Shown: positions 46,887 to 59,375, counted from the first letter of the stretch. The stretch is 64,000 nt of DNA from Providencia sp. (GCF_003533305.1 NZ_DOEH01000014.1:1-64000), one strand, 5' to 3'. Program-made: numbers and translations. The notes: a model not told the origin generated them from the sequence alone.

Positions 46887-48047
46887 ATGGCACACCAACC
46901 GTCGACTATCGCAATTCATAATGGATTAAATGAAGATCAGCAATTTGGCTGCGTTGTCCCGCCAATTTATTTATCCAGTACCTATAATTTTACTGATTTT
47001 AATGAACCGAGAGCTCATGATTACTCACGAAGAGGTAATCCGGGACGTGATATTGTACAAAAAACATTAGCGCAGCTGGAAGGTGGTAGTGGAGCGGTAA
47101 TGACGAACAGTGGAATGTCTGCTATTCATCTTTTATGTACTGTCTTTTTACAGCCGGGGGATCTGCTTGTCGCGCCCCACGATTGCTATGGCGGTAGCTA
47201 TCGTTTGTTTAATAGCCAAAGTCAAAAAGGTGCTTATCAAGTTCAATTTGTGGATCAGAGTAATGATGTTGAACTACAGGCAGCACTGGATAAAAAACCT
47301 AAATTAGTGCTCATCGAAACGCCAAGTAATCCATTATTGCGTATTTTTGATATACAACATATTGCACAGTTAGCGCATGAGGCTGGTGCGTTAGTGGTCG
47401 TGGATAACACCTTTCTTAGTCCGATTTTACAACAACCTATTGCGCTAGGGGCTGATTTTGTTGTGCATTCTTGTACAAAATATCTCAATGGTCATTCAGA
47501 TATTATTGCAGGTGCAGTGATTGCAAAAGAAGAGAAATGGGCAATAGAATTAGCGTGGTGGGCTAATAATATTGGTGTAACGGGTGGCGCATTTGATAGT
47601 TACTTGTTGTTAAGAGGAATTCGTACCCTTTCTCCTCGTATTTTACAACAGCAACAAAATGCCCATGAAATCGTAAAATATCTTAAAGCTCAGCCTTTAG
47701 TGCGTAAATTGTATTATCCTGAATTAGAAGATCACGCAGGCCATGATATTGCGGTTAAGCAGCAAAAAGGTTTTGGTGCAATGCTAAGTTTTGAATTTGA
47801 TGGCGATGAACCACAATTGCGCCGTTTTCTTGGTGCATTAACCTTGTTTACATTGGCTGAATCATTAGGTGGTGTCGAAACATTGATATCGCATACGGCA
47901 ACCATGACACATGCCGGCATGTCACCTGAAGCGCGCTTTGCCGCAGGTATTACTGATAGTTTACTGCGTATTTCTGTCGGCTTAGAAGATCCTCAGGATT
48001 TAATTGCAGATTTAAATCATGCATTTAAGGTTGCAGCACAACGTTAG
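46887..48047 (+). CDS. metB: Cystathionine gamma-synthase
   Basis: 386 aa with the start at 46887 (AGGAG eight bases upstream), exactly E. coli MetB length. A TTG at 46857 would add ten residues without homology. The PLP lysine is in HSCTKYLNGHSD, and SGMSAIHLLC and ETPSNPLL-type motifs of the Cys/Met-metabolism PLP family are present. It condenses O-succinylhomoserine with cysteine to cystathionine. It forms an operon with metL and is controlled by the MetJ boxes upstream. Confidence 0.97.
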   Translation: MAHQPSTIAIHNGLNEDQQFGCVVPPIYLSSTYNFTDFNEPRAHDYSRRGNPGRDIVQKTLAQLEGGSGAVMTNSGMSAIHLLCTVFLQPGDLLVAPHDCYGGSYRLFNSQSQKGAYQVQFVDQSNDVELQAALDKKPKLVLIETPSNPLLRIFDIQHIAQLAHEAGALVVVDNTFLSPILQQPIALGADFVVHSCTKYLNGHSDIIAGAVIAKEEKWAIELAWWANNIGVTGGAFDSYLLLRGIRTLSPRILQQQQNAHEIVKYLKAQPLVRKLYYPELEDHAGHDIAVKQQKGFGAMLSFEFDGDEPQLRRFLGALTLFTLAESLGGVETLISHTATMTHAGMSPEARFAAGITDSLLRISVGLEDPQDLIADLNHAFKVAAQR

Positions 48048-48060
48048 CGGAGTTTTTTTG

Positions 48061-50502
48061 ATGAGTGTACTAACAGCGGTTGAGGTGACACCTTGTCACC
48101 GGCAGTTACATAAATTTGGGGGAAGTAGTTTAGCTGATGCTAAGTGTTATCAGCGAGTTGCCGCTATTATGGCTAACTATAGTCAGCCCGGTGATTTAAT
48201 GGTTGTCTCCGCTGCAGGAAGTACAACAAATCAGCTGATTAACTGGCTGAAATTAAGTCAAAGTGACCGCATATCGGCTCATCAGGTTCAACAATCGTTG
48301 CGTCGTTATCAACAAGATTTGATTAGTGAATTATTACCTGAGATAAAAGCGACCCAGCTGAATAAATTATTCATTGAAGATTTAGAACATTTAAGTGCCT
48401 TGCTCGATAAACCCATTAATGACGCATCCTATGCAGAGGTGGTTGGGCATGGTGAAATTTGGTCTGCACGCTTAATGTCAGCCGTGTTAGAACATCAAGA
48501 TATAGCAAGCTCATGGTTGGATGCACGTACATTTTTACGTGCAGAAAGAGCTGCTCAACCTCAAGTTGATGAATTACAATCAAGACCCCTATTGCAGCAG
48601 CAATTAGTGCAATATCCTAATCATCGTATCGTCGTAACGGGCTTTATTTCACGTAACCAGAAAGGTGAAACGGTATTGCTTGGGCGTAACGGAAGTGATT
48701 ACTCTGCAACTCAGGTGGGTGCTTTGGCTGATGTTGCTAAAGTTACTATTTGGAGTGATGTGGCAGGGGTTTACAGTGCAGATCCGCGAAAAGTTAAGGA
48801 TGCGTGTCTATTACCGCTGTTACGCCTTGATGAAGCGAGCGAGCTAGCGCGCCTTGCAGCTCCAGTGCTTCACACTCGCACGTTGCAACCTGTCTCTGTG
48901 AGTCAAATTGATTTACAACTTAGATGCAGCTATCAGCCAGAACAGGGCTCAACTAAGATTGAGCGTGTTTTAGCCTCAGGGGCTGGTGCTAAAATTGTGA
49001 CTAGCCATGATGATGTCTGTTTAATTGAATTACGTATTGCAACTGGGCGCGACTTTAATCAAATTTGTAAGGACATCGACTTATTATTAAAACGTGTACA
49101 ATTGCGTCCTCTTGCACGGGGTATTCACCATGATAGATCAATTCTGCAATTGTGCTATACCTCTGAAATTGTCGAAAGCGCCTTGAATGTACTCGAAGAA
49201 GCCGCATTACCGGGTACACTTTCTTTACGTGAAGGTTTTTCATTAGTGGCGCTAGTCGGTGCCGGTGTCTGTAAAAAACCGCTACATAGTCATCGTTTCT
49301 ATGAAGAATTAAAAGGTCAGCCAGTTGAATTTATCTGGCACTCGGAAGAAGGTATTAGCTTAGTTGCCGTTTTGCGTACTAATCAGACTGAGCATCTTAT
49401 TCAAGGAATGCATCAAAGCTTATTTCGTGCAGAAAAGCGTATTGGGTTAGTTTTGTTTGGTAAAGGAAATATTGGTGCTCGCTGGTTAGAACTCTTTACG
49501 ACTGAGCAACACAATATTTCGGCTCGTAGTGATTTTGATTTTGTTTTAGCGGGTGTCGTTGATAGCCGTCGTAGTTTATTGAATTATCAAGGTATTGATC
49601 CAAGCCGAGCGCTCGCATTTTTTGATGATGAAGCCATTGAACATGAAGATGACAATCTTTTTTTATGGATGCGTGCACATCCTTACGACGATTTAATTGT
49701 ATTAGATGTCACGGCAAGCAATGCGTTAGCTGATAGCTATGTTGATTTTGCAAGTTATGGTTTTCACGTTATTAGCGCAAATAAAATTGCTGGGGCGGCG
49801 CCTACTCAGCAGTATCGTCAAATTCGTGATGCCTTTACCAAAACATCGAGCCATTGGTTATACAATGCCACCGTTGGTGCTGGTCTACCGATAAACTATG
49901 CTGTGCGAGATCTAAAAGAAAGTGGTGACGCGATACTGTCCATTAGCGGTATTTTTTCAGGTACGCTTTCATGGCTATTTTTACAGTTTGATGGTTCGGT
50001 ACCCTTTAGTGAACTCGTCGAACAAGCGTGGCAGCAAGGGCTGACAGAACCAGATCCTCGTATTGATTTATCTGGGCAAGATGTCATGCGTAAACTGATT
50101 ATTTTAGCGCGAGAAGCGGGTTATGATATTGAACCTGATGAAGTTCGTGTTGAATCATTAGTACCTACTCAAGCCGCCACGGGTTCGTTAGATGCTTTTT
50201 TTGAAAACAGCGCAGTGATTAACGAGCAGATGTTGCAACGCTTAGAAGCGGCTCAAGAAATGGGGCTGGTATTGCGTTATGTCGCTCGTTTTGATGCAGT
50301 CAAAGGTAAAGCTAAAGTTGGTGTGGAAGCGGTTAGACCTGAGCATCCATTAGCTTCTTTATTACCGGGCGATAATGTTTTTGCGATTGAAAGTCGTTGG
50401 TATCGTGATAATCCTCTCGTTATTCGCGGACCAGGAGCAGGGCGTGACGTTACGGCAGGGGCTATTCAATCTGATCTAAACCGTCTTTCTCAATTGCTAT
50501 AA
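48061..50502 (+). CDS. metL: Bifunctional aspartokinase II / homoserine dehydrogenase II
   Basis: 813 aa. The N-terminal half is aspartokinase (HKFGGSSLADAKCYQRV; VLLGRNGSDYSATQVGAL; SDVAGVYSADPRKVKDA) and the C-terminal half homoserine dehydrogenase (LVLFGKGNIGARWLELF; TVGAGLPINYAVRDLKESG). It runs the first and third steps toward methionine and threonine. The ATG at 48061 has GGAG upstream and matches E. coli MetL; an ATG at 48019 lies inside metB. It is the second gene of metBL. In E. coli metF follows metL; here metF lies about 8 kb further on, behind ppc and the acid-resistance genes. Confidence 0.98.
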   Translation: MSVLTAVEVTPCHRQLHKFGGSSLADAKCYQRVAAIMANYSQPGDLMVVSAAGSTTNQLINWLKLSQSDRISAHQVQQSLRRYQQDLISELLPEIKATQLNKLFIEDLEHLSALLDKPINDASYAEVVGHGEIWSARLMSAVLEHQDIASSWLDARTFLRAERAAQPQVDELQSRPLLQQQLVQYPNHRIVVTGFISRNQKGETVLLGRNGSDYSATQVGALADVAKVTIWSDVAGVYSADPRKVKDACLLPLLRLDEASELARLAAPVLHTRTLQPVSVSQIDLQLRCSYQPEQGSTKIERVLASGAGAKIVTSHDDVCLIELRIATGRDFNQICKDIDLLLKRVQLRPLARGIHHDRSILQLCYTSEIVESALNVLEEAALPGTLSLREGFSLVALVGAGVCKKPLHSHRFYEELKGQPVEFIWHSEEGISLVAVLRTNQTEHLIQGMHQSLFRAEKRIGLVLFGKGNIGARWLELFTTEQHNISARSDFDFVLAGVVDSRRSLLNYQGIDPSRALAFFDDEAIEHEDDNLFLWMRAHPYDDLIVLDVTASNALADSYVDFASYGFHVISANKIAGAAPTQQYRQIRDAFTKTSSHWLYNATVGAGLPINYAVRDLKESGDAILSISGIFSGTLSWLFLQFDGSVPFSELVEQAWQQGLTEPDPRIDLSGQDVMRKLIILAREAGYDIEPDEVRVESLVPTQAATGSLDAFFENSAVINEQMLQRLEAAQEMGLVLRYVARFDAVKGKAKVGVEAVRPEHPLASLLPGDNVFAIESRWYRDNPLVIRGPGAGRDVTAGAIQSDLNRLSQLL

Positions 50503-50513
50503 ATTAAATTTAA

Positions 50514-50580
50514 CATATTTCAAGATGTCAGGTTGTAGCAAGTATTTGCCACTAGCTTGCATCTTGAATTATTTTAGGCG
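50514..50580. repeat. Short ERIC-like palindrome after metL
   Basis: TATTTCAAGATG... left arm (with TCAGGTTGTAGCAAG) and GCTTGCATCTTGAATTATTTTAGGCG right arm. About 67 bp. The GAATTATTTTAGG tail matches ERIC right ends; the middle is missing. It may end metBL transcription. Confidence 0.6.
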
Positions 50581-50972
50581 TAATTTAATATTTATTCATT
50601 GCATCAGCATTAATATGCTGATTATATTTCTTAGTGAATTTTTCTTTTTTCCATTTTTTTATTCTGATGATTTAATTCTTAAGCCACATTCATGTCTTAA
50701 AAGTGCTGAATCGACAATATATTGCGCTGAAACAATACTTAGATAAGAAAAATTAATAAAAATAAGACTGTAATTAAATTTCATAAAAATCCCCCAAAAT
50801 GTTTTTTTTCTGATATGAATATAGTGTTAAGGGTAAATTTAGCGGCATGCATCACAAAACTACAACTCCAGCACTGCCGGCTGAAATTTTGTTACAGGAA
50901 ATTGGTTGCAGTTTGTTAGCCGTGACATAACTCGGTATCGCATTCTGCCAGAAGCACAAAGTCAGGAGTCCC
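50581..50972. other. ppc promoter region
   Basis: No gene supported. The sequence is AT-rich near 50580-50830 and contains a GC-rich part before ppc. A 73-residue open frame crossing the ERIC-like repeat is rejected as coding. The ppc promoter should lie between about 50820 and 50950. Confidence 0.4.
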
Positions 50973-53612
50973 ATGAATCAGCAATATTCCGCAATGCGCA
51001 GTAATGTCAGTATGCTGGGTAAGCTACTCGGCGAAACAATTAAAGAAGCCTTAGGAGAGGATATACTCGATAAAGTCGAATCTATTCGTAAACTGTCTAA
51101 GTCATCTCGTGCAGGTAATGAAGCTCAACGAGAACAACTACTTATCACCTTGCAGAACCTCTCTAACGATGAATTATTACCAGTCGCAAGGGCATTTAAT
51201 CAGTTTTTAAATTTGACTAACGTTGCAGAGCAATATCATAGCATTTCACCTCATGGTGAAGCAGCAAGTAACCCTGTGGCGCTAAAAAAACTGTTTAGTC
51301 GATTAAAAGATAAAAATTTTACTGATGCCGATATTCATAAAGCGGTTGAACAGCTGTCCATCGAATTAGTGCTGACGGCGCATCCAACTGAAATCGCACG
51401 TCGTACTTTGATCCACAAACTGGTTGAAGTAAATACTTGCTTAGCTCAGCTCGATCACGATGATATTGCCGATTATGAACGCAACAACATTATGCGACGT
51501 TTGCGCCAACTGGTGGCCCAGTCATGGCATACCGATGAAATTCGTAAAATTCGTCCAACCCCGATTGATGAAGCAAAATGGGGTTTTGCTGTGGTCGAAA
51601 ATTCATTGTGGGAAGGCGTTCCTGCCTTTTTACGTGAATTCAATGAACAGCTAGAAGAATCCGTTGGCCGTGTTTTACCCGTAGAAGCTAACCCAATTCG
51701 TTTTACTTCGTGGATGGGCGGTGACCGTGATGGTAACCCAAACGTTACGGCAGATGTTACCCGCGAAGTTCTGTTATTAAGTCGCTGGAAAGCTGCTGAT
51801 TTATTCTTGAAAGATATTCAAGTTTTGGTTTCTGAGCTATCGATGATAGAGGCCACACCAGAACTGCGTGCGTTAGCTGGCGGCGATGATGTCGATGAAC
51901 CTTATCGTCAAATTGCCAAAAATTTGCGGAGTCAATTATTCTCAACATTGGAATATTTAGAACGTCGAGTCAAAGGCGAGCAAGTACTTCCACCGGCAGA
52001 TTTACTGACGGATAACGCACAGTTATGGGACCCACTATATGCATGCTATCAATCATTGATTGCCTGCAATATGAAGATCATTGCTAATGGTCAATTGCTG
52101 GATACCTTACGTCGTATTCGTAGCTTTGGGTTACAGTTAGTCCGCATTGATGTACGCCAAGAAAGCACTCGTCACACCGATGCACTTTCAGAGTTGACAC
52201 AATATTTGGAACTTGGCGATTACGCACAATGGTCAGAAGAGGAAAAACAACAATTCCTACTGGCTGAGCTACAGTCCCTTCGCCCATTAATACCGCAAGA
52301 TTGGCAGCCAAGCCAAGAAACGCAAGAAGTATTCGATACCTGTCGTGTTATTGCAAAATCCAAAAATGACTCTGTCGCCGCTTATGTTATTTCAATGGCA
52401 AAAGTCCCGTCAGATGTATTAGCCGTAAAATTATTCTTGAAAGAAAATGGCGCGTCAGTGAGATTACCGGTTGCGCCATTATTTGAAACACTGGATGACT
52501 TAAATAATGCTGAAAGTGTGATGAAAAAATTGCTGAGCATCGACTGGTATCGTGACTTAATTGACGATCGCCAAATGGTGATGATTGGTTATTCAGATTC
52601 TGCAAAAGATGCAGGCGTGATGGCCGCTTCTTGGGCGCAGTATCGTGCACAAGATGCATTGATTAAATTATGCGAAAAAGAAGGGGTTACATTAACCTTA
52701 TTCCACGGACGTGGTGGCACCATTGGTCGTGGTGGTGCTCCTGCGCATTCAGCGTTACTATCTCAACCGCCAGGAAGCCTCAAAGGTGGTTTACGCGTGA
52801 CTGAACAGGGCGAGATGATCCGCTTTAAGTTTGGTCTACCGCAAGTTACCATCAGTAGTCTTGCTATGTATGCGAGTGCGATTTTAGAAGCGAATTTATT
52901 ACCACCACCAGAGCCTAAGAATGAGTGGAAATCGGTGATGGATTCCTTGTCTGATGTATCTTGTGATATGTATCGTGACTATGTTCGTGAGCAACCTGAT
53001 TTTGTTCCCTATTTCCGTTCTGCAACGCCTGAATTGGAACTCGCGAAATTACCATTGGGTTCAAGGCCCGCAAAACGTCGCCCAACCGGTGGTGTTGAAA
53101 CGTTACGTGCTATTCCATGGATTTTTGCATGGACACAAAACCGTCTTATGTTACCTGCATGGCTAGGCGCAGGAGCTGCGTTGAAGCATGTTATTGAAAA
53201 AGAAGGCAAACAAGCGGTTCTGGATGAAATGTGGAAACAGTGGCCATTCTTCAATACCCGTATTGCAATGCTAGAAATGGTATACGCTAAAGCGGATTTA
53301 TGGCTGGCGGAATATTATGATCACCGTTTGGTTGATGAGCGTTTGTGGCCTTTAGGATTGAAGTTGCGTAATCAGCTTTCTGAAGATATTAAAAGTGTGC
53401 TGGCGGTTTCTAAAGATGAAGCTTTGATGGCTGATTTACCTTGGATTGCCGAGTCTATTGCACTACGTAATGTCTACACTGATCCACTTAACGTATTACA
53501 AGCTGAGCTATTGCATCGTTCTCGTCAGCAAGAGCATGCTGATCCACGAGTTGAGCAAGCGCTTATGGTGACGATTGCAGGTGTTGCCGCAGGTATGCGT
53601 AATACAGGTTAG
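50973..53612 (+). CDS. ppc: Phosphoenolpyruvate carboxylase
   Basis: 879 aa, close to E. coli Ppc (883). It has the catalytic His in [13 protein letters not shown], the glycine-rich [20 protein letters not shown] loop and the invariant C-terminal MRNTG. It makes oxaloacetate from PEP and bicarbonate to replenish the TCA cycle, is activated by acetyl-CoA and inhibited by aspartate. AGGAG precedes the ATG. In E. coli ppc is next to argE; here gadC-gadB and a bile-salt-hydrolase-like gene sit between. Confidence 0.98.
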   Translation: MNQQYSAMRSNVSMLGKLLGETIKEALGEDILDKVESIRKLSKSSRAGNEAQREQLLITLQNLSNDELLPVARAFNQFLNLTNVAEQYHSISPHGEAASNPVALKKLFSRLKDKNFTDADIHKAVEQLSIELVLTAHPTEIARRTLIHKLVEVNTCLAQLDHDDIADYERNNIMRRLRQLVAQSWHTDEIRKIRPTPIDEAKWGFAVVENSLWEGVPAFLREFNEQLEESVGRVLPVEANPIRFTSWMGGDRDGNPNVTADVTREVLLLSRWKAADLFLKDIQVLVSELSMIEATPELRALAGGDDVDEPYRQIAKNLRSQLFSTLEYLERRVKGEQVLPPADLLTDNAQLWDPLYACYQSLIACNMKIIANGQLLDTLRRIRSFGLQLVRIDVRQESTRHTDALSELTQYLELGDYAQWSEEEKQQFLLAELQSLRPLIPQDWQPSQETQEVFDTCRVIAKSKNDSVAAYVISMAKVPSDVLAVKLFLKENGASVRLPVAPLFETLDDLNNAESVMKKLLSIDWYRDLIDDRQMVMIGYSDSAKDAGVMAASWAQYRAQDALIKLCEKEGVTLTLFHGRGGTIGRGGAPAHSALLSQPPGSLKGGLRVTEQGEMIRFKFGLPQVTISSLAMYASAILEANLLPPPEPKNEWKSVMDSLSDVSCDMYRDYVREQPDFVPYFRSATPELELAKLPLGSRPAKRRPTGGVETLRAIPWIFAWTQNRLMLPAWLGAGAALKHVIEKEGKQAVLDEMWKQWPFFNTRIAMLEMVYAKADLWLAEYYDHRLVDERLWPLGLKLRNQLSEDIKSVLAVSKDEALMADLPWIAESIALRNVYTDPLNVLQAELLHRSRQQEHADPRVEQALMVTIAGVAAGMRNTG

Positions 53613-53633
53613 TTATTAATGAGATGATGAGTC

Positions 53634-53665
53634 TAAAAAAAGGCTGCCAATTGGCAGCCTTTTTC
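53634..53665. terminator. Bidirectional terminator between ppc and gadC
   Basis: Perfect palindrome AGGCTGCCAATTGGCAGCCT (53641-53660) with a run of A before and T after, so it can end both convergent transcripts. Confidence 0.93.
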
Positions 53666-53680
53666 ACATTATGACTCGAA

Positions 53681-55237
53681 TTATTTTTTATTCGATGGCT
53701 CGTCTGCTGGCTTATCATCATGAACTAAATGATAGGTAGAGCGCGCCCGTGGGTGAATAAAGAAATGATTGGCTGGTGCATTATGTGTTTTGATATGTAC
53801 CATTGAGACGCCTGTTTTTTTACCACGTTTATCATGGAATGCATAGATGATAAACGGAACTAAGAAAATAATAACAAAACTGACAGCGAGTAATGTGACA
53901 TAGGTATTATCGCTTCCTGCACCGGGTAAAGAGCTTGGTGGGAAGAAGGAAACCACAAATGCAAGAATCGAGATAATCAAACCGGCAGATGCAAGCGCTA
54001 ATTTAACGCCTTTGCCACCAGGAATATTGAACGCACGTTTTTTCTCAGATTGTTTGCAAACTAAATGCATATATCCGAGGAATAACATGAAGTAGCTACA
54101 AAGATAAATGACTACTGTTAGGGCTAAGGCAATTAGGAACGACATATTACCGCCACCGCCAGTATTGGTGAGCACAATGATTGCCACAGTGGTAATCAAT
54201 AGCTGAGAAATAACCAATGTGACAGGGACGCCGTTTTTATTCACCTTTGCAAAACTTTGCGGCAAAATACCTTTTTGTGCAGCGACATACATTCCGCGAG
54301 ATGGACCGACAATCCATGATGCAATTTCGGCTAACACACCTAAAAGTAATAATGCTGCGATAATACGAACAGCCCACTCAAGCGTTGAATTGAAGTGGGT
54401 TACGAGCACATTAAAGGTTTGGACTACACCCGCAGAAAGATTTATTTCGCTATTAGGGATGACCGCTGCAACCGATAGACCACCAATCGAGCTAAGGCAT
54501 ATTGCTGCAATCATTAACAAGAACATCGCCGCAGGATAATCTCTACCTGGATTTTTCATCTCATTAACGTGTGTTGCTGAGGCTTCTACACCCATATAAC
54601 TTAAGATAAAAGCAACAAAAACGACTAATGTCCCAATTTGTGTAAAGTCAGGAATAAATGTTGCTGCACTTATTTCAATCGCAAGTGGGGCACCACTCAC
54701 TAAATAACTAATCGCTAAGCCAACTAAAATGAGAGCAGGTAAAAGGATACCAGCAAAGAAGCCAACTTTAGCGATCGTCGCGGTGTATTTGGTACCACCA
54801 AATTGGGTAAAGGCTAAAGCCCATAAAATCACTAAAGCAGCAATAGTTTTAATGATGGGATCGGTGTTGAGCTCGGGCCAATTAAGAATATAAGAGAGCG
54901 CACCGAGTACGAAATAAAGCATAGGAATAAAACCGACCGCGATTTGCAGATAGCCAAAAGAAATGGCTGCAAATCCCCATCGTTCACCTAATGTATTGGA
55001 AACCCAAGCGAAAATCCCCCCTTCTTCCCAGCCTTCTACGGTTGCCATTTCGGCAGCACATAGCGCTACTGGAATAAACCACAACAAACCACCTAATAAT
55101 AAGAAAAAAACTAAACTGAAACCGGATGTGGCAAATGTTGGGTACTCATACACTGCCATAACCATGGAGGCCGTGATCGCAAAAAAGCCCAGTAAACTCA
55201 GCTGTTTTGCTGCTGGAGCTGTGGTTGCCGTCGTCAT
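53681..55237 (-). CDS. gadC: Glutamate:GABA antiporter GadC
   Basis: 518 aa, APC-superfamily with twelve membrane segments. The N-terminal [21 protein letters not shown] and [15 protein letters not shown] segments are GadC-typical. The C-terminal tail is His-rich ([23 protein letters not shown]), corresponding to the C-plug that blocks the pore at neutral pH and opens in acid. It imports glutamate and exports GABA made by GadB, consuming protons. It is downstream of gadB with a 106-base gap and a good AGGAG, so it may be co-transcribed. Confidence 0.95.
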   Translation of the reverse strand: MTTATTAPAAKQLSLLGFFAITASMVMAVYEYPTFATSGFSLVFFLLLGGLLWFIPVALCAAEMATVEGWEEGGIFAWVSNTLGERWGFAAISFGYLQIAVGFIPMLYFVLGALSYILNWPELNTDPIIKTIAALVILWALAFTQFGGTKYTATIAKVGFFAGILLPALILVGLAISYLVSGAPLAIEISAATFIPDFTQIGTLVVFVAFILSYMGVEASATHVNEMKNPGRDYPAAMFLLMIAAICLSSIGGLSVAAVIPNSEINLSAGVVQTFNVLVTHFNSTLEWAVRIIAALLLLGVLAEIASWIVGPSRGMYVAAQKGILPQSFAKVNKNGVPVTLVISQLLITTVAIIVLTNTGGGGNMSFLIALALTVVIYLCSYFMLFLGYMHLVCKQSEKKRAFNIPGGKGVKLALASAGLIISILAFVVSFFPPSSLPGAGSDNTYVTLLAVSFVIIFLVPFIIYAFHDKRGKKTGVSMVHIKTHNAPANHFFIHPRARSTYHLVHDDKPADEPSNKK

Positions 55238-55343
55238 AGACGTTCTCCTGTAATGTATTTAGCAAAATCAATCGGTACAACACTAAGACTTAATTAGACC
55301 AAAGAACAATGAAGACTCTTTGGCCTAATTATCGACAATTTGA

Positions 55344-56744
55344 TTAGCTATGATTGAAGCCGCCGCCTTCTTGTTCAGAGAGCGGTTTACTAACAGGGTG
55401 TTTATCGAAATAATCTAGAGTACGTTTGAAATCTTCGATTAACAAAGCGGCAAGATCTAAACTGACACCGTGACGGACTAAAATACGTTGAACTACGAGA
55501 TCTTCACGGTTGGCAGGCATAGAATAGGCCGGCACTTGCCAACCACGGCTGCGCAGTTTATCTGCGATATCATATAAAGAATAATTTGTAGCTTTGGCAC
55601 CTTTTTTGAGTTTCCATGCAATTGCAGGGATCCCTTTTTGGCTGTCGCCATCGAAAATCATTTCAAAAGGACCTAATTTTTCGATTTCACGTGCAAGATA
55701 TTGCGCAGTTGCGTAACACGCATTGTGAATTTTTGCATAGCCCTCACGACCAAGACGCAAGAAATTATAGTATTGCGCGATAATTTGGCCACCCGGGCGG
55801 GAGAAGTTCAAGGCAAATGTCGGCATGTTACCGCCTAAATAGTTCACATTGAATATCAGTTCTTCTGGTAAATCCGTTGCTTCACGCCAAATGACCCAAC
55901 CCGCACCAAGAGGAGCTAAACCGAATTTGTGGCCTGAAGAGTTAATTGATTTGACGCGTGGTAAGCGGAAATCCCATTCAAGGTCGGGGGCACAGAACGG
56001 GGCAAGAAAACCACCACTTGCACCATCTACGTGGATAGGGATATCTAATCCAGTGTCTTTTTGCAGTTTATCTAAGGCATCATGAACGGCTTTAACGGGT
56101 TCATATTGGCAAGTGAATGTCACACCTAAAGTGGGTACGACGCCAATGGTGTTCTCATCAACACGCTTTAGAACTTCTTCCGGGTTCATGATGAGACGTT
56201 CGCCTTCAAGAGGGATCTCTCTGAGCTCGACATCAAAATAGCGAGCAAATTTATGCCAACAAACCTGAACGGGTCCACAAATTAAGTTCGGTTTATCGGT
56301 AGGTTTTCCTTGTGCCGCGCGTTTTTTACGCCATTGCCATTTTAGGGCTAATCCACCTAACATTGCAGCTTCTGATGACCCTATGGTTGAGCAACCGAGA
56401 GTATTTTCTGCATCTGGTGAATGCCAAAGGTCAGCTAACATGTGGACACAGCGATTTTCGATTTCGGCTGTTTGCGGATACTCATCTTTATCGATCATGT
56501 TTTTATCGATAGATAAGTCCATTAATTCGCGAATTTCATCATCAACCCAAGTTTGACAAAATGTCGCTAAATTTTGTCTTGAATTTCCATCAAGCATTAG
56601 CTCATCGCGTACAGCGCTAAATACATTGCGTGGATCTCTTTCTTTCGCTGGAAATTGAGTTTTGGGTAATGATTGAGATAAATCAAATGATGAATATACA
56701 TCATCAAGCTCACTATAGGTCGGTGTTAATGACTTTTTACTCAT
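55344..56744 (-). CDS. gadB: Glutamate decarboxylase
   Basis: 466 aa, the length of E. coli GadA/GadB. PLP-binding motifs: [13 protein letters not shown] and [18 protein letters not shown] with Lys276 in SGHKFG. The penultimate residue is His465 (GGFNHS), which in E. coli GadB closes the active site as an aldimine at neutral pH. It decarboxylates glutamate to GABA and uses up a proton; GadC exchanges the product. It heads the gadBC pair. No GAD box was recognised in the long AT-rich upstream gap. Confidence 0.97.
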   Translation of the reverse strand: MSKKSLTPTYSELDDVYSSFDLSQSLPKTQFPAKERDPRNVFSAVRDELMLDGNSRQNLATFCQTWVDDEIRELMDLSIDKNMIDKDEYPQTAEIENRCVHMLADLWHSPDAENTLGCSTIGSSEAAMLGGLALKWQWRKKRAAQGKPTDKPNLICGPVQVCWHKFARYFDVELREIPLEGERLIMNPEEVLKRVDENTIGVVPTLGVTFTCQYEPVKAVHDALDKLQKDTGLDIPIHVDGASGGFLAPFCAPDLEWDFRLPRVKSINSSGHKFGLAPLGAGWVIWREATDLPEELIFNVNYLGGNMPTFALNFSRPGGQIIAQYYNFLRLGREGYAKIHNACYATAQYLAREIEKLGPFEMIFDGDSQKGIPAIAWKLKKGAKATNYSLYDIADKLRSRGWQVPAYSMPANREDLVVQRILVRHGVSLDLAALLIEDFKRTLDYFDKHPVSKPLSEQEGGGFNHS

Positions 56745-57334
56745 ATCTGTAATTTCCTTAATAACTAAATGTTAATTACTGCGTTTGAGAATTAAGCTCT
56801 ACATTTAATATAAGACAGAAATTTAATATTAACAAAGCAAATATTAAATTTTATTTTAAATGTCTTAATTTGATTATGGTCATTAAACCAATATCTTAAA
56901 ATTAGTACTAATTTGCGATACTAATATTGATTGTGTTTTTTTATTTAAAAATCATAACATTAAATTGAAATTATATTTCAATTTAAATTTTACCATGTTA
57001 TTCATGTGGTTATGTTAGTGTCTATTTATGACTAATAAATCATAACTCGTCATTTATTAAGTCTTAATTGCTCTGTTTGATATTTACTTGAAAACAATAT
57101 TTTTCCTAATTGTTACAATATTTAATTTATCATTTACCTATGGTTTATATATTTTTTAGTTCTTTTTATGATGACTAATTTGAAATTATCTTATATTTAT
57201 GTTGGATCTAATTTGAGTTATGTATTATATGTAAATATAGTTGTTAAATTATCATATCCTGAAAGCATCTGAGGGAATTATTGCTATAAGATAATGATCA
57301 TTAATTTATATTTTCGTGTTCTATAAATTAAATA
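56745..57334. other. AT-rich divergent region between gadB and the choloylglycine-hydrolase-like gene
   Basis: About 590 bases, extremely AT-rich, no gene. It must hold divergent promoters of gadB and the gene to the right. The composition is of a kind bound by H-NS in related bacteria. No clear operator was identified. Confidence 0.45.
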
Positions 57335-57346
57335 ATGGGAAATAAC

Positions 57347-58396
57347 ATGAATAATCATGCTTTTGCTTGTACAACGTTGGCAATTACGGATAAAGAAAAC
57401 AATATTTATCATGGTAGAACTCTTGAGTTTTCATCTGATGAACCCGCTTCACTTTTATCGTATTATCCCAAGAATCATGTTTTTCAGCGGCAGGCACCTA
57501 ATGGAACACAAGGTTTAAAATATAAAGTCAAATATCCTTTTTTAGCGATTACGGCGGCAGTCAGCTTTACGGGGGCAAAAGATGTATTACAAGGCGTTAA
57601 TTCTGCTGGGTTATCATTTAGTTTGAATATGATCACTGATTCTGAATTAGCCCCCCTTAATCCTAAAAAATATGCTAAAGCGGTACCTATCGCGTCAATT
57701 GGTGAATGGGCATTATCTTTGTATGCGACGGTTGCGGAACTGAAATTAGTTATTCCCAAAACGGCTTTTTGGTCACAGAAATTACTCTTACTGCGAAATA
57801 TGCCAAGTCCGTTTCATTATGCTTTTTATGATAAAACAGGTGACTGTATTGTGGTCGAGGTCTCTGAGGGCAAATTAAAGGTTTATGATAATCCAACACG
57901 TTGTATGACGAATGGCCCTGAATTTCCATGGCATTTAACCAACTTAAATAATTATACACAATTATCAAATATCGATGTTTCTTCAAGTACCCTCGGTAAT
58001 ATCAAAGTCAGTCAACCGGATAGTGGAATTGCACTTGCCGCAGTGCCAAATGCGGATACTTCAGTGGGGCGGTTTGTTCGCGCTGTCTATTATTCTACTT
58101 ATTATCATCAGGTTGTAGATCCTGACGTTCAGATTGTTGAACTAGCGCATGTCATGAATAAATTTGATCGACCTAAAAATGCTTCAGTTGATCCGATGTT
58201 AGGGGAAGATGACATTTTTAAATTATATCTTACTGAATACTCGGTATGGACAGTACTGACGGATCTGCAAAGAGGTCTTTTGTATTTTAGAGGATACAAC
58301 AATCTTAATTATCAAAAATTTACACTTGAAGAATTTAAAAATGAAAAAGAACCTGTCTTTATTCAAGTTAACCTTCCTAATACGAATGGGATATAG
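57347..58396 (+). CDS. Linear amide C-N hydrolase, choloylglycine hydrolase family
   Basis: About 349 aa. The ATG at 57347 has GGGA seven bases upstream; an ATG at 57335 has none. This is an Ntn hydrolase: catalytic Cys in FACTTLAI, Arg in IYHGRTLEFS, Asn in MTNGPEFPWHL and a later Arg (SVGRFVRA). The spacing Cys to GRT-L-E fits the bile-salt hydrolase/penicillin V acylase family, with Glu where many BSHs have Asp. The Cys is residue 8, not 2, so seven residues must be removed; no signal peptide is visible. Substrate (conjugated bile salts, penicillin V or acyl-homoserine lactones) is unknown. It neighbours gadBC in an acid/bile-themed insert. Confidence 0.85.
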   Translation: MNNHAFACTTLAITDKENNIYHGRTLEFSSDEPASLLSYYPKNHVFQRQAPNGTQGLKYKVKYPFLAITAAVSFTGAKDVLQGVNSAGLSFSLNMITDSELAPLNPKKYAKAVPIASIGEWALSLYATVAELKLVIPKTAFWSQKLLLLRNMPSPFHYAFYDKTGDCIVVEVSEGKLKVYDNPTRCMTNGPEFPWHLTNLNNYTQLSNIDVSSSTLGNIKVSQPDSGIALAAVPNADTSVGRFVRAVYYSTYYHQVVDPDVQIVELAHVMNKFDRPKNASVDPMLGEDDIFKLYLTEYSVWTVLTDLQRGLLYFRGYNNLNYQKFTLEEFKNEKEPVFIQVNLPNTNGI

Positions 58397-58420
58397 ATAG
58401 GTCGTTGAAAGTGGAAGCGT

Positions 58421-58444
58421 AGAGGCTGCGCTATAGCAGCCTCT
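58421..58444. terminator. Bidirectional terminator between the hydrolase gene and metF
   Basis: AGAGGCTGC (58421-58429) pairs perfectly with GCAGCCTCT (58436-58444). The T/A tails are short. Confidence 0.7.
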
Positions 58445-58452
58445 TAAAACGA

Positions 58453-59355
<903 letters not shown>

Positions 59356-59375
59356 TTATATTTATTTATGACTAA

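Noticed and set aside
50525..50746. 73-residue open frame between metL and ppc
   Set aside because: It starts inside an ERIC-like repeat, has no ribosome binding site and no recognisable protein pattern; better explained as non-coding promoter region.
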